DNA of 51,951 nucleotides from Paracoccaceae bacterium (GCA_003354145.1 PIVL01000003.1:1-51951), one strand, 5' to 3'. Shown: positions 9,428 through 19,122, counted from the stretch's first letter. The notes: a model not told the origin generated them from the sequence alone. Numbers and translations: made by a program.

Positions 9428-10517
9428 CTGTACCGCCCCCAACGCTTGCCCTGACGCCGGTCGTGCCTGGGCACGAGGTCGCAAGCCCGCGCATCACCCG
9501 CACAGCCAGATAGGCAAAGGCTTGTGCCTCAAGCATATCGCCATCCAACCCAACGGTTTCCACCGGCAAAACCGGGCAATCCAGCGACACCTGCAGCATC
9601 TGCATCAAAACCGGATTGTGCCGCCCCCCTCCGGTGACCATAATACGCCCGGGCGGGGTTGGGCAATGCTCGACCCCTTGCACCACACCAGCAGCACACA
9701 TAGCCGTCAGTGTGGCTGCAGCGTCGGCGTCACTTAGTTCGCCAACCAGCTCAATCATTTCAGAAAAATCATCACGGTCCAAAGATTTGGGCGGTATTCT
9801 GGTGAAATACGGCTCGGCCAGAAACAGCTCTAGTGCCCCTGTTTCTACGGTGCCTTGTGCGGCCAGTACCCCGTCGCGATCCATTTCGACACCTAGCCGT
9901 GCCTGCATCAGATCATTGACTGGCGCGTTTGCGGGGCCGGTGTCGAACGCCAACAAGGCACCCGGCTCATCCGGCGCGTCAAAAGACGGATCGACATAAG
10001 TCAGGTTGCCAACACCGCCAAGATTGAGGAAACACAAAGGCGCTGTTGCCTTGATCCACTGCGCGCAAGCAAAATGAAAAAACGGTGCCAGCGGAGCGCC
10101 CTCTCCGCCCAAAGAAACATCATCGCTGCGAAAATCCCAGACCACTGGCGTTTGCAACGCCTCAGCCAAAGCTGCGCCATTGCCAACCTGTAATGTACCG
10201 CGCCCGCGCGGTTCGTGTGCCAGCGTCTGTCCGTGAAACCCAATCAATTCAACCGAATCAAACCCGGCCAATACCTGACAATGGGCTGCATCAACCACAT
10301 CTGCCGCCGCTTCAACGTCATCGCCATGCCATTGCCCCAAAGCCGCGCGTAGCACTGCGCGTTCAGCGTTTGAATAGGCGCGATACCCGCTCTCACCAAA
10401 GCCAAAAATCTGCTCGCCATCGGTTTTAACGATGGCCGCATCAACCCCGTCCAGCGACGTCCCAGACATCGCGCCCAAAGCCCGTATTGGACCGGATGAT
10501 CGTTTGCCCCTGATCAT
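9393..10517 (-). CDS. anmK: Anhydro-N-acetylmuramic acid kinase
   Basis: Opens and phosphorylates 1,6-anhydro-MurNAc to MurNAc-6-phosphate in peptidoglycan recycling; cytosolic. 374 residues, normal for the family. The ATP-binding [11 protein letters not shown] is at about residues 16-26, then [36 protein letters not shown] and [10 protein letters not shown]. The start at 10517 is chosen over 10550 because it follows AAAGGA. It is divergent from tyrS, an arrangement I recall from related genomes. nagZ, which acts just upstream in the same recycling pathway, is in this window at 24431. Confidence 0.95.
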   Translation of the reverse strand: MIRGKRSSGPIRALGAMSGTSLDGVDAAIVKTDGEQIFGFGESGYRAYSNAERAVLRAALGQWHGDDVEAAADVVDAAHCQVLAGFDSVELIGFHGQTLAHEPRGRGTLQVGNGAALAEALQTPVVWDFRSDDVSLGGEGAPLAPFFHFACAQWIKATAPLCFLNLGGVGNLTYVDPSFDAPDEPGALLAFDTGPANAPVNDLMQARLGVEMDRDGVLAAQGTVETGALELFLAEPYFTRIPPKSLDRDDFSEMIELVGELSDADAAATLTAMCAAGVVQGVEHCPTPPGRIMVTGGGRHNPVLMQMLQVSLDCPVLPVETVGLDGDMLEAQAFAYLAVRVMRGLATSCPGTTGVRASVGGGTVSVPVSEHSQQ

Positions 10518-10579
10518 GGCTTTTCCTTTGCTCGCCTGCAGCCTATACACTGCGTCGCAATCAACGTCAGAGGCAAGCC

Positions 10580-11833
10580 ATGACCTACCACCCGAAATCA
10601 GATTTCATTGCAGTTATGATGGAACGCGGCTTTCTTGCCGATTGCACGGATTATCAAGGGCTTGATGATGCGCTGATCGCCGGAGTGGTGCCCGGATACA
10701 TCGGTTTTGACGCCACGGCCAAATCACTGCATGTGGGGTCGCTGATCCAGATCATGACCCTGCGCTGGCTGCAAAAGACCGGGCATAAACCAATCACCCT
10801 GATGGGCGGTGGCACCACAAAAGTGGGTGATCCATCGTTTCGCGCGGATGAGCGCCCGCTGCTGACGCCCGCACAGATTGACGACAACATTGGTGGGATC
10901 AAGCAAGTTTTCGCCAAGTATCTTGAGTATGGCGATGGTCCAAGCGACGCATTGATGATCAACAACGCCGAATGGCTGGACGGGTTGAACTATCTGGATT
11001 TCCTGCGCGACATCGGGCGGCATTTTTCGGTCAACCGGATGTTAGCCTTTGAATCGGTGAAGTCCCGGCTGGACCGCGAACAATCGCTGTCGTTCCTTGA
11101 ATTCAACTATATGATCCTGCAAGCATATGATTTCCTTGAACTTAACCGACGCTACGGCTGCAGGGTCCAATTCGGCGGCTCTGATCAATGGGGTAATATC
11201 GTCAACGGGATCGACCTGACTCGCCGGGTATTGGACCATCAGATATTTGGAATGACCACACCGCTTTTGACCACGTCGGATGGCAAGAAAATGGGCAAAT
11301 CGGCAGATGGTGCCGTATGGCTGAATGCTGACATGCGTTCCCCTTATGAATTCTGGCAGTTCTGGCGCAACACCACAGACGCCGATGTGGGCCGGTTCCT
11401 GAAGCTTTATACCGAATTGCCGGTGGACGAATGTGACCGGCTTGGCGCGCTGGAAGGCGCTGAAATCAACGCGGCAAAAATCCGGCTGGCGAATGAGGTG
11501 ACAACACTGTGCCATGGCGCCGCGGCCGCTGCGGCTGCCGAATCCACGTCGCATGATGTGTTTGAAAAGGGTGGCGTTGGAGACGACCTGCCGACGTTAT
11601 CTTTAAGCGCATCAGACATTGGAGACGGTATCTCGATCGTCCAGTTGATTGTAAAATCTGGCCTGGCGAAGTCCGGAAAAGAGGCCAAACGCCTGATTTC
11701 CGAAAATGGTGCGCGTCTTGATGATACACCTTTGACAAATGCCGGGTTGATGATCGATGCAGGCGCGTTGTCTTCGCCTATCAAGCTAAGTGCCGGCAAA
11801 AAGCGCCATGCTTTGGTGCAGTTGTCCGATTAA
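10580..11833 (+). CDS. tyrS: Tyrosyl-tRNA synthetase
   Basis: Class I aminoacyl-tRNA synthetase charging tRNA-Tyr. 417 residues. The HIGH-type signature appears as LHVGSL (about residue 50) and the KMSKS-type loop as KKMGKS, a usual variant. The tyrosine pocket ([31 protein letters not shown]) is intact. A C-terminal S4 RNA-binding domain (about residues 350-415: [21 protein letters not shown]) is present. An AGAGG ribosome site precedes the ATG. No T-box or other leader is seen in the 60-base gap to anmK. Confidence 0.97.
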   Translation: MTYHPKSDFIAVMMERGFLADCTDYQGLDDALIAGVVPGYIGFDATAKSLHVGSLIQIMTLRWLQKTGHKPITLMGGGTTKVGDPSFRADERPLLTPAQIDDNIGGIKQVFAKYLEYGDGPSDALMINNAEWLDGLNYLDFLRDIGRHFSVNRMLAFESVKSRLDREQSLSFLEFNYMILQAYDFLELNRRYGCRVQFGGSDQWGNIVNGIDLTRRVLDHQIFGMTTPLLTTSDGKKMGKSADGAVWLNADMRSPYEFWQFWRNTTDADVGRFLKLYTELPVDECDRLGALEGAEINAAKIRLANEVTTLCHGAAAAAAAESTSHDVFEKGGVGDDLPTLSLSASDIGDGISIVQLIVKSGLAKSGKEAKRLISENGARLDDTPLTNAGLMIDAGALSSPIKLSAGKKRHALVQLSD

Positions 11834-11917
11834 TCCGCTGCGATAAAGTCCGGGTATTACCGCAACTTTGTGCTTATGACTGACTTGTTTACAAGCGGCT
11901 GATGTGCCCTCCTTCTC

Positions 11918-11945
11918 TATGGACAGAGGGCCCTATGGACAGAGG
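11918..11945. repeat. 12-bp tandem direct repeat upstream of the SDR gene
   Basis: Two exact copies of TATGGACAGAGG (11918-11929 and 11934-11945) lie 16 bases apart in the leader of the dehydrogenase gene. The purpose is unknown; a chance duplication is possible. Confidence 0.6.
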
Positions 11946-11962
11946 TGGCGGGCGCAGTTATT

Positions 11963-11976
11963 TGAACAGACGTTCA
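11963..11976. promoter_or_regulatory. TGAAC-N4-GTTCA dyad before the SDR gene
   Basis: A perfect 5-base inverted repeat with a 4-base centre, 24 bases upstream of the dehydrogenase ATG. The shape resembles operators of TetR-type fatty-acid or acyl-CoA regulators, which would suit the neighbouring dehydrogenase; this link is inference. Confidence 0.3.
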
Positions 11977-11999
11977 TATCAATCCGCAGGAGTCCTCCC

Positions 12000-12755
12000 A
12001 TGAAATTATCAACAACAGCAGCCATCATCACTGGCGGCGCATCCGGTCTGGGCGAAGCAACTGCCCGCCATTTCGCCACCAACGGTGCACAGGTTACTCT
12101 TTTGGATCGAGACGTTGAACGCGGCGAGGCTGTTGCCAGGGAAATCGGCGGTTATTTTGCCGAAACCAACGTGACGGACGAAGCATCGGTTCAGGCGGCC
12201 ATTGATCTGGCAAAGGCCAAAATGGGCAAGATCAATGCAACCGTGAACTGCGCGGGCATTGCAATTGGGATCAAAACTGTTGGCCGCGATGGCCCACACC
12301 CGCTGGATTTATTTCAGCGAACCATCGACGTAAACCTTGTTGGTTCGTTCAACGTGGCACGTTTGGCGGCCCTGGCTATGGCAGAAAACGAACCGGAAAA
12401 TGACGGTGCGCGTGGCGTGATCATCAATACCGCGTCAATTGCGGCATATGACGGGCAAAAGGGTCAGGCGGCCTATGCAGCATCAAAAGGCGGAATTGTT
12501 AGCATGACATTGCCCATGGCACGCGATCTGGCGTCCACAGGGATTCGCGTCATGACCATCGCACCCGGCATTTTCATGACACCGATGCTGGCTGGTCTTT
12601 CTGAAGAGGTTCAGGCTCAGTTGTCAGCGGATGTGCCCAACCCTGTCCGTTTGGGCGACCCTTCCGAATATGGCCGTTTGGCTGCGTCGATCATTGAAAT
12701 CGGGTATCTGAATGGCGAAGTCATACGAATCGATGGCGCATTGCGCATGCGCTAA
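12000..12755 (+). CDS. SDR-family 3-hydroxyacyl-CoA dehydrogenase (HSD17B10-like)
   Basis: A 251-residue NAD-dependent short-chain dehydrogenase. The Rossmann motif TGGASGLG is at residues 11-18, NCAGIA in the middle and the catalytic YAASKGG near residue 158, with IAPGIFMTPML after it. The overall sequence resembles type II 3-hydroxyacyl-CoA (2-methyl-3-hydroxybutyryl-CoA) dehydrogenases, which act in isoleucine or fatty acid breakdown; the exact substrate is inferred. An AGGAG ribosome site precedes the ATG at 12000. Its stop codon overlaps the stop of the convergent ABC-F gene by 4 bases, leaving no room for a terminator. Confidence 0.88.
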   Translation: MKLSTTAAIITGGASGLGEATARHFATNGAQVTLLDRDVERGEAVAREIGGYFAETNVTDEASVQAAIDLAKAKMGKINATVNCAGIAIGIKTVGRDGPHPLDLFQRTIDVNLVGSFNVARLAALAMAENEPENDGARGVIINTASIAAYDGQKGQAAYAASKGGIVSMTLPMARDLASTGIRVMTIAPGIFMTPMLAGLSEEVQAQLSADVPNPVRLGDPSEYGRLAASIIEIGYLNGEVIRIDGALRMR

Positions 12756-14566
12756 GACGCAGCGTTTTCGGCTTTTTCCTCTAACGTCAGCCATTCTTCT
12801 TCAGCGGCAGCCAGTTTTTGTTGCCGCTGAACCAACGCCTCGGTGGCTTTGCGAAATTTCACCGGTTCACGGCTAAAAAGCTCAGGATCGGCCATTAGCG
12901 TCTCCAGCTTGGCGATTTCAGCCTCAGTCCGTTTCATCTCATCCGGCAATGCCTTAAGCCGGTGTTGTTCGGTAAAGGACAAGCCTGGTTTTTCAGCCTG
13001 CTTTTGCTTTGCCTTCGACCTGTTACCCTTTGACTTAGCTGTTTCTTTTTGATCGTCACTGCCCCGTTGCGAGCGGTAATCGCTCCAGCCACCGGCATAC
13101 ACAACGGCCTTGCCATCGCCCTCCATCGCGATGGTCATCGTTGCCACCCGATCCAGAAAATCCCGGTCGTGGCTGACCAGCAGTACGGTTCCGTCATAAT
13201 TGTCGAGCAGTTCCTGCAACAGGTCGAGCGTTTCAACATCCAGATCGTTGGTCGGCTCGTCCAGCACCAACAGATTGCTTTGCCGTGCCATCAGTCGCGC
13301 AAGCAGCAGCCGCGCTTTTTCTCCACCTGACAGCGAACGAACAGGAGCCCTCGCCTGTGCCTCGTCAAACAGAAAATCTTTCAGGTATCCAACCACATGA
13401 CGCGGCATTCCGCGTACCATGACCTGATCTGCCTTGCCCGACACTGCCATGTCCGGATCGTTTGTCAAACTGTCCCAAAGGCTAAGATTCGGGTCCAGTT
13501 TGGCACGCGCCTGATCAAATACCGCAACATCCAGATTGGTGCCCAATTTAACAGTGCCAGAATCGGGTGCGATCTCTCCTAATAGCAGTTTGAGCAACGT
13601 GGTCTTGCCCACTCCATTAGGCCCGACAAAGGCAATCCGGTCGCCTCTCTGCACCTTGAGCGAGAAGTTCTGAACGATGACAGACCCATCAAAGGTCTTT
13701 GAAATAGAATCTGCTTCGATGACTTTGCGACCCGATTTTTGGCCTGCCTCAAACATCATGTCAGCCGTGCCTTGCCGTTTGATCTGCGATGCCCGCTGGG
13801 CGCGTAAATCCTGCAAGGCGCGGACCCGGCCCTGATTGCGTTTGCGCCGGGCACTGATACCTTCGACCGCCCATCGGGCTTCGGCTTTGATCAGGCGATT
13901 CAGCTTGTGGCGCTGCATATCCTCTTCGTCCCACATTTGGTCGCGCCAAACCTCAAACGCGTCAAATCCTTTTTCCTGACGCCGTACCATTCCTCTGTCA
14001 ATCCAAAGCGTTGCACGAGAAAGTTCGCGTAAAAATGCGCGGTCATGGCTGATCAAAACAAAAGCCGAACGAGTCGATTTCAGTTCATTTTCAAGCCAAC
14101 CAATGGCTTGAATATCAAGATGGTTGGTCGGCTCATCCAGCAGCATCAAATCCGGTGCTTCGGCCATCAGTTTGGCCAGCGCTGCGCGGCGCCTCTCGCC
14201 CCCGGACGCGGTGGCGACTTTGCGGTCAGGGTCAAATTTCAGCCCTTCGCCCGCGCGTTCGACCTTGTACAGTTCACCGGGTTCAAGATCACTGGTGGCG
14301 TAATCTCCCAACGTGTCAAAGCCGCTCATCTCGGGCTCTTGTTCCATGTAACCTACGGATTTTCCGGGCGGAATAATGACAGTCCCTGCATCAGCTTCGA
14401 CCAATCCGGCCATCACCTTCATTAATGTTGATTTGCCCGACCCGTTGCGACCAACCAGCGCCACACGGTCGCCAGGTTGCACCACAAGATCAAGACCAGC
14501 GAATACCGGATCACCACCGAAAGTCAGCGAAATACCGGACATTTGTAATAGAGGGACACGTGCCAT
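12752..14566 (-). CDS. uup: ABC-F ATPase, Uup-like
   Basis: A 604-residue soluble protein with two ABC ATPase domains and no membrane segment. The first domain has GRNGSGKST, the signature SGGERRR and LMLLDEPTNHLD; the linker region (about residues 200-270) is basic; the second domain has GPNGVGKTT, LSGGEKAR and LLVLDEPTNDLD. A Lys-rich stretch and a C-terminal coiled coil (about residues 530-604) identify the Uup type, implicated in ribosome-linked processes and transposon excision in E. coli. It may be co-transcribed with bamE and the acyltransferase upstream. Confidence 0.9.
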   Translation of the reverse strand: MARVPLLQMSGISLTFGGDPVFAGLDLVVQPGDRVALVGRNGSGKSTLMKVMAGLVEADAGTVIIPPGKSVGYMEQEPEMSGFDTLGDYATSDLEPGELYKVERAGEGLKFDPDRKVATASGGERRRAALAKLMAEAPDLMLLDEPTNHLDIQAIGWLENELKSTRSAFVLISHDRAFLRELSRATLWIDRGMVRRQEKGFDAFEVWRDQMWDEEDMQRHKLNRLIKAEARWAVEGISARRKRNQGRVRALQDLRAQRASQIKRQGTADMMFEAGQKSGRKVIEADSISKTFDGSVIVQNFSLKVQRGDRIAFVGPNGVGKTTLLKLLLGEIAPDSGTVKLGTNLDVAVFDQARAKLDPNLSLWDSLTNDPDMAVSGKADQVMVRGMPRHVVGYLKDFLFDEAQARAPVRSLSGGEKARLLLARLMARQSNLLVLDEPTNDLDVETLDLLQELLDNYDGTVLLVSHDRDFLDRVATMTIAMEGDGKAVVYAGGWSDYRSQRGSDDQKETAKSKGNRSKAKQKQAEKPGLSFTEQHRLKALPDEMKRTEAEIAKLETLMADPELFSREPVKFRKATEALVQRQQKLAAAEEEWLTLEEKAENAAS

Positions 14567-14620
14567 GTGCGCCTGCTAAACCGACTGTTGTGGCGCGTCA
14601 ACGGTCCCTTTCTTAAGGAA

Positions 14621-15361
14621 CTAACTGGCAACCGCGCGCAACAAGCGTTTGCGAACCGCAGGAATCGCCCTGATCTCTAAACCGGTGAATACATGCAGGG
14701 TGTTCAGATACCGGTCGACCACCGCATGATCACTGACCCATCCCCCCATCAGCAAATAAGTGCGCAGCAATGTAGGCATATTCAAAATCGCATTTTTGGC
14801 GATGGGACGGGTCTGGTTCAACGAATCAAATCGATGAACTTCGGCGGCTTTGATACCGGGTTGCCAGTGCCGCGGTGCGGGATGGCGATCTTTGAGCATG
14901 GCAAAAGCATCCAGATACCGTGTAGTATCAGTGCCGCAGAAAGAAGCGCAGCCAAACAGCATTTCTATATTGTTTTCATCAACATAATGCGCCAAAGCCC
15001 CCCACGCGACGCGCAGGATATCAGGATCACTATGCTGAGGATGGACACTAAACCGACCCAGTTCCACCATACGCCCGGGAAACGTCGCCAGTGCTGACAA
15101 TTCATAAAACTGCGCGGAATAGCTTTGTTCCAGCTCGGCACCGCTGTCCAGCGCCAGCAAGCGAAAACAGCACACCATTTCACCGCTGTCGATGTCGTGA
15201 ATCACCACCTGGGTGCAGATCAAATCAAACTCATCGTGATCAACCCCGGTCAGGCCAAACGCCAAAGCACGCAAGGTTTGCAAATCGGCTATATCGCGAT
15301 CAGACCGGGCAACGCGCACCCGATACCGGCCTTTGCTCAACTGCGGTATGTCATGCAGCAT
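14621..15361 (-). CDS. OlsB-like GNAT acyltransferase (ornithine N-acyltransferase type)
   Basis: A 246-residue member of the Acetyltransf_5 branch of GNAT enzymes that includes L-ornithine N-alpha-acyltransferase OlsB, first step of ornithine-lipid synthesis. Family-like segments: YRVRVARSDRDIADLQTLRALAF at the N-terminus, VELGRFSVHP in the middle and LFGCASFCGTD. OlsB usually has OlsA (an O-acyltransferase) beside it; no olsA is seen here, so either olsA lies elsewhere or the enzyme has another acceptor. It lies 39 bases downstream of bamE, consistent with co-transcription. Confidence 0.72.
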   Translation of the reverse strand: MLHDIPQLSKGRYRVRVARSDRDIADLQTLRALAFGLTGVDHDEFDLICTQVVIHDIDSGEMVCCFRLLALDSGAELEQSYSAQFYELSALATFPGRMVELGRFSVHPQHSDPDILRVAWGALAHYVDENNIEMLFGCASFCGTDTTRYLDAFAMLKDRHPAPRHWQPGIKAAEVHRFDSLNQTRPIAKNAILNMPTLLRTYLLMGGWVSDHAVVDRYLNTLHVFTGLEIRAIPAVRKRLLRAVAS

Positions 15362-15400
15362 TCAATCCTCTGACTTAGGCCCCGATTGTTGCTTTCCTGC

Positions 15401-15868
15401 TTATTGTATCAAACCGCTCGGATCAAAGTTCCCGATATTACCCAGCAACTGACGTAAGAAACCATTATTTTCAACGCTGGGATTGGTCACCCGACGCTCA
15501 AACGCGATGACGTTTCCATTTTCCAGGCCAAAGCGTTCGATATTCTGAACCACGCCGGAATTGGAAAAACTGATAGCGACCAGTTGACGATCAATCGTTT
15601 TGGGTGCTCTTGCGCCATAAAACTGAACGCGTGAGGAAATGTAATAATATCCGCTTTCGTTCAGCACCCCAAGAGAGGACGGAGGGCCGACCGCCTCGAT
15701 CACGCTGTCGCGGGTGTCCACGCCAACAACAATTTCGGCCAGTTCTTCGTCTGTTGGCACATAGCCATGGTTCCGATAGCGCGTAGTGCATGCAGACATG
15801 CTCAGGACAGCCACGGCAACAATTGCAATTCGAACCGCTTTTTTGATAGATGGTACCGTCTCGATCAT
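15401..15868 (-). CDS. bamE: Outer membrane assembly lipoprotein BamE (SmpA/OmlA)
   Basis: A 155-residue lipoprotein, a small subunit of the BAM complex that inserts beta-barrel proteins into the outer membrane. The signal peptide ends in the lipobox LSMSAC with the modified Cys at about residue 27, followed by the SmpA/OmlA domain (VVGVDTRDSVIEAVGPPSS, GYYYISSRVQFYG). The C-terminal 30 residues are a low-complexity extension. It is divergent from the DUF177 gene, with an 84-base shared promoter region. Confidence 0.87.
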   Translation of the reverse strand: MIETVPSIKKAVRIAIVAVAVLSMSACTTRYRNHGYVPTDEELAEIVVGVDTRDSVIEAVGPPSSLGVLNESGYYYISSRVQFYGARAPKTIDRQLVAISFSNSGVVQNIERFGLENGNVIAFERRVTNPSVENNGFLRQLLGNIGNFDPSGLIQ

Positions 15869-15952
15869 TGCTGCCTCTTGCGTTGGCTTACTTCGCCTTT
15901 TAACTCAAATTGCACAAACGACGCCACGGTACAAGATAATGAAAGCTGCCCC

Positions 15953-16489
15953 ATGCCCAACGTAACTTCCTTTGCTGTCGCCGACCTGCCGCAGAATCGC
16001 CCGACAAACTTCAATTTGCGCCCGAACGAAAACCAACTGGTCGAAATCGCGTCCGAACTGGGCCTGTCTGCAGTGCGCAAATTAAGCTTTGTAGGACAGA
16101 TATCGGCGCAGGGTCGGCACAACTGGCTTTTGACCTCTAGATTAGGAGCCACAGTGGTGCAACCCTGCGTTATCTCGCTTGAGCCTGTAACAACTCGGAT
16201 AGATACAGACGTAAGCCGGGTATTTCTTGCCACCCTGCCCGATCCGGGCCTGGGTGAGGTGGAAATGCATGAAGATGAAAACATTGAATTGTTGGGGCCG
16301 ACAATTGATCCATTCGTAGTAATGGTTGAAGCGCTGACGTTGTTTTTGCCGCAATATCCACGCAAAGACGGTGCGAATCTGGGTGTATCTGTCTTTACCG
16401 AACCCGGGCACGCGCCGATGACAGATCAGGATGCGCGCCCATTTGCTGGCCTGGCCGGTCTGGGCAAAGCCTTAAAAGACGACACATAG
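15953..16489 (+). CDS. yceD: DUF177 (YceD) protein
   Basis: A 178-residue protein of the DUF177/YceD family, almost always encoded just before rpmF. In bacteria it is linked to 23S rRNA processing or accumulation; plant relatives process plastid 23S rRNA. The segment TRLGATVVQPCVISLEPVTT corresponds to the conserved core with the cysteine after the first strand. The frame is open from 15767, but that extension runs across bamE; the ATG at 15953 gives the family N-terminus. The 215-base gap to rpmF suggests a separate promoter for the ribosomal gene. Confidence 0.85.
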   Translation: MPNVTSFAVADLPQNRPTNFNLRPNENQLVEIASELGLSAVRKLSFVGQISAQGRHNWLLTSRLGATVVQPCVISLEPVTTRIDTDVSRVFLATLPDPGLGEVEMHEDENIELLGPTIDPFVVMVEALTLFLPQYPRKDGANLGVSVFTEPGHAPMTDQDARPFAGLAGLGKALKDDT

Positions 16490-16593
16490 GTCGAAATTTT
16501 GGCTGTGATCCGCCGCTTGTCTGTTCTGACGTGTAAAAACCGCTTGCGTAGAGCAGAATTCGCAGTATTTTCGCGCGCTCACCGGATTTAAGG

Positions 16594-16623
16594 TTGGACA
16601 TTGGACAGGCTGCGGCCTAGATG
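16594..16623 (+). promoter_or_regulatory. Possible promoter upstream of rpmF
   Basis: TTGGAC (16594-16599) and TAGATG (16618-16623) with 18 bases between them approximate a housekeeping promoter about 80 bases before the rpmF start. The match is moderate. Confidence 0.3.
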
Positions 16624-16704
16624 CACGTCAACCATACGAATACGACTAATCGCAACGTGGCAGTCGGGAACGCCCGCACGCCCTTATCAGACAAAGGTTG
16701 AGAC

Positions 16705-16911
16705 ATGGCCGTCCAACAGAATAAAGTATCCAAATCACGCCGCAACAACCGTCGTGCGCATGATGCACTGGTTGCTGCAAACCCAAACGAATGCGCCAAC
16801 TGTGGCGAGCTGAAGCGCCCGCACCATGTGTGCGCCTCATGTGGCCACTATAACGACGCCGAGATCGTCGTACTGGCTGACGACATCGACCTGGACGAAG
16901 ACGCGGCATAA
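16705..16911 (+). CDS. rpmF: 50S ribosomal protein L32
   Basis: A 68-residue ribosomal protein of the large subunit. The start [19 protein letters not shown] is diagnostic. Two CxxC pairs (Cys30/33 and Cys43/46) form the zinc ribbon, so this is the zinc-binding form. The acidic tail ([10 protein letters not shown]) is usual in alphaproteobacteria. It is followed at 21 bases by plsX. Confidence 0.97.
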   Translation: MAVQQNKVSKSRRNNRRAHDALVAANPNECANCGELKRPHHVCASCGHYNDAEIVVLADDIDLDEDAA

Positions 16912-16932
16912 ACCGGCCAGATAGGCATTTGC

Positions 16933-18054
16933 ATGACGGCTGGGCCGGATCACAAGCAAGCAAGCGCCGAACGGTTCGTTATTTCGGTTGACGCCATGGG
17001 TGGCGACGAAGGACCCGCGACTGTTGTCGCGGGCATCGCCATTTCTGCGGCCAAGAATCCCGAAATCGGATTTATCCTGCATGGGGATGCCGCTGTACTG
17101 GGTCCATTGCTGCAGAAACGCCGAAAACTGGCGAATCGTGTGACGATTCAGGATGCTCAGGGTGTTGTCACGATGGATGATAAACCCAGCCAGGTTTTGC
17201 GTCACGGCAAAGACACATCCATGTGGTCAACAATCGAATCGGTTAAGGTTGGCGACGCCACCGCAGCCGTTTCCTGCGGCAATACCGGTGCCTTGATGGC
17301 GCTTAGCATGATCCGACTGCGCAAACTGGCAGGCGTAAACCGTCCGGCCATTGCTGTGTTATGGCCTTCTCGTGCATCCACCGGGTTCAACATCATGCTG
17401 GACGTCGGCGCAGATGTACGCGCTGATTCCCGTGATCTGCTGCAATATGCACTTATGGGCACGTCATATGCCCGCAACGGTCTGGGCCTGTCCCACCCGC
17501 GTGTCGGGCTGCTGAATGTCGGCACAGAAGAGCACAAGGGCCGGACTGAGCTAAAAGAAGCCTATGGCCTAATCGGTGATTTTTCTGACCAAGCCAATTA
17601 CGACTTTGTTGGATTCGTCGAAGGCAGCGATATTCCCGGTGATGTGGCTGATGTTATAGTCACCGATGGTTTTACCGGCAATGTCGCGATCAAAACAGGC
17701 GAAGGCACCGCCAGTCTGATTGGTGATTTGCTGAAACAAGCGTTCAAATACTCTATCATGTCCCGGCTTGCCTCGCTGCTGGCGCTTGGTACGATGAAGC
17801 GGCTGAAAACCCGCATTGATCCCCGCCACGTTAATGGCGGCGTGTTTCTGGGACTGAATGGCACCGTGGTAAAATCGCATGGTGGGGCTGATGCCACAGG
17901 CGTTTCCGCGGCGGTGCAATTGGCCATACAGCTGGCAAAATCCGGCTTTACCGAAAAACTGGCAGCGCGGGTTGCATCCACATCGGCGCTTGCCCAAAGT
18001 GACGGCGAACCGGCCGATAAGGTCGCTCAAATACAAGATGAAAGGCAGGCATAA
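16933..18054 (+). CDS. plsX: Phosphate acyltransferase PlsX
   Basis: Makes acyl-phosphate from acyl-ACP for phospholipid synthesis; a peripheral membrane enzyme. 373 residues. Family segments: SVDAMGGDEGP, SCGNTGALMA, LDVGADVRADSRDLLQYA, NVGTEEHKG, GNVAIKTGEGTA and GGADATG. The N-terminus has a polar extension of about 13 residues before the conserved start. It belongs to the rpmF-plsX-fabH-ihfA run, with 3 bases between its stop and fabH, implying one transcript that couples ribosome and lipid synthesis. Confidence 0.96.
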   Translation: MTAGPDHKQASAERFVISVDAMGGDEGPATVVAGIAISAAKNPEIGFILHGDAAVLGPLLQKRRKLANRVTIQDAQGVVTMDDKPSQVLRHGKDTSMWSTIESVKVGDATAAVSCGNTGALMALSMIRLRKLAGVNRPAIAVLWPSRASTGFNIMLDVGADVRADSRDLLQYALMGTSYARNGLGLSHPRVGLLNVGTEEHKGRTELKEAYGLIGDFSDQANYDFVGFVEGSDIPGDVADVIVTDGFTGNVAIKTGEGTASLIGDLLKQAFKYSIMSRLASLLALGTMKRLKTRIDPRHVNGGVFLGLNGTVVKSHGGADATGVSAAVQLAIQLAKSGFTEKLAARVASTSALAQSDGEPADKVAQIQDERQA

Positions 18055-18057
18055 GGC

Positions 18058-19029
18058 ATGACAGGTCGAGCAGTTGTTACAGGGGTCGGCCATTATTTGC
18101 CCGAACGCATCGTGCCAAATAGCGAATTTGAGGCGATGCTGGATACCACGGACGAATGGATTAAATCCCGTTCTGGAATCGAGCGACGCCATTTTGCCGC
18201 TGACGGTGAACAAACATCCGATCTCGCCGCCCATGCCGCACGTGCTGCCCTTGCAGACGCGGGTAATAAGGTCGACGATATCGACGCGATCATTCTGGCC
18301 ACCTCGACCGCTGATCTGACGTTTCCATCTGCTGCCACAATGGTTCAGGCCGCGTTGGGCATGACCAGGGGATTCGCCTTTGACATACAGGCCGTCTGCG
18401 CCGGATTTGTCTATGCCCTTAGCACCGCCAACGCGATGATCCTATCTGGTCAGGCGCGCCGGGTGCTTGTCATCGGAGCCGAGACATTTTCGCGCATACT
18501 GGACTGGAGCGACCGTTCTACATGTGTGCTGTTTGGCGACGGTGCCGGAGCGCTGGTGCTGGAATATCAGGATGGTAGTGGCACCTCGCAAGACCGGGGT
18601 ATTTTGGCCATCGATCTGAATTCGGACGGACGTCACAAGGATCTGCTTTATGTGGATGGGGGTGTCAGCACCCAAACCACCGGATATTTGCGCATGCAAG
18701 GCAATCAGGTCTTCCGCCATGCGGTGGAAAAGCTGGCCTCGACCGCCGAAACATCGCTTGAACACGCTGGTCTGACGGCAGATGACGTTGATTGGATCGT
18801 GCCGCATCAGGCTAATATACGGATTATCAAAGGCACGGCCAAAAAGATGGGTGTCGACATGGACCGGGTGATCGTCACCGTCCAGGATCATGGCAATACA
18901 TCGGCCGCATCGATTCCCCTTGCTCTGTCAGTTGGCAAGGCGCGCGGCCAGATCAAGCCGGGTGATTTGCTGGTAACCGAAGCAATTGGCGGCGGATTGG
19001 CTTGGGGATCTGTGGTTTTACGCTGGTAA
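18058..19029 (+). CDS. fabH: 3-oxoacyl-ACP synthase III
   Basis: Initiates fatty acid synthesis by condensing acetyl-CoA with malonyl-ACP. 323 residues. The catalytic triad is visible: Cys at about residue 114 (QAVCAGF), His in IVPHQANIR and Asn in QDHGNTSAAS. The N-terminal segment TDEWIKSRSGIERRH is typical. It directly follows plsX and precedes the ihfA leader. Confidence 0.97.
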   Translation: MTGRAVVTGVGHYLPERIVPNSEFEAMLDTTDEWIKSRSGIERRHFAADGEQTSDLAAHAARAALADAGNKVDDIDAIILATSTADLTFPSAATMVQAALGMTRGFAFDIQAVCAGFVYALSTANAMILSGQARRVLVIGAETFSRILDWSDRSTCVLFGDGAGALVLEYQDGSGTSQDRGILAIDLNSDGRHKDLLYVDGGVSTQTTGYLRMQGNQVFRHAVEKLASTAETSLEHAGLTADDVDWIVPHQANIRIIKGTAKKMGVDMDRVIVTVQDHGNTSAASIPLALSVGKARGQIKPGDLLVTEAIGGGLAWGSVVLRW

Positions 19030-19080
19030 CTGCATTTTGTAGTGGCATTACTGTGCCCACGCAAATCATTGATATTGACA

Positions 19081-19122
19081 GGGAAATTCCCCTCGCCGTA
19101 TGCTTCGGCATACACAGGGGAA
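19081..19122 (+). promoter_or_regulatory. Structured ihfA leader that can hide the ribosome site
   Basis: A 6-bp stem GTATGC/GCATAC is closed by a TTCG tetraloop (19098-19113). Outside it, TTCCCC (19087-19092) can pair with GGGGAA (19117-19122), which contains the ihfA ribosome site. The competing arm GGGA (19081-19084) can instead pair with TCCC (19088-19091), which would free the ribosome site. The alternatives suggest translational control, for example by temperature or autoregulation; no ligand is known. Confidence 0.45.

Noticed and set aside
9616-9999. 127-codon open frame on the plus strand
   Set aside because: Antisense of anmK; Ser/Pro/Ala-rich shadow.
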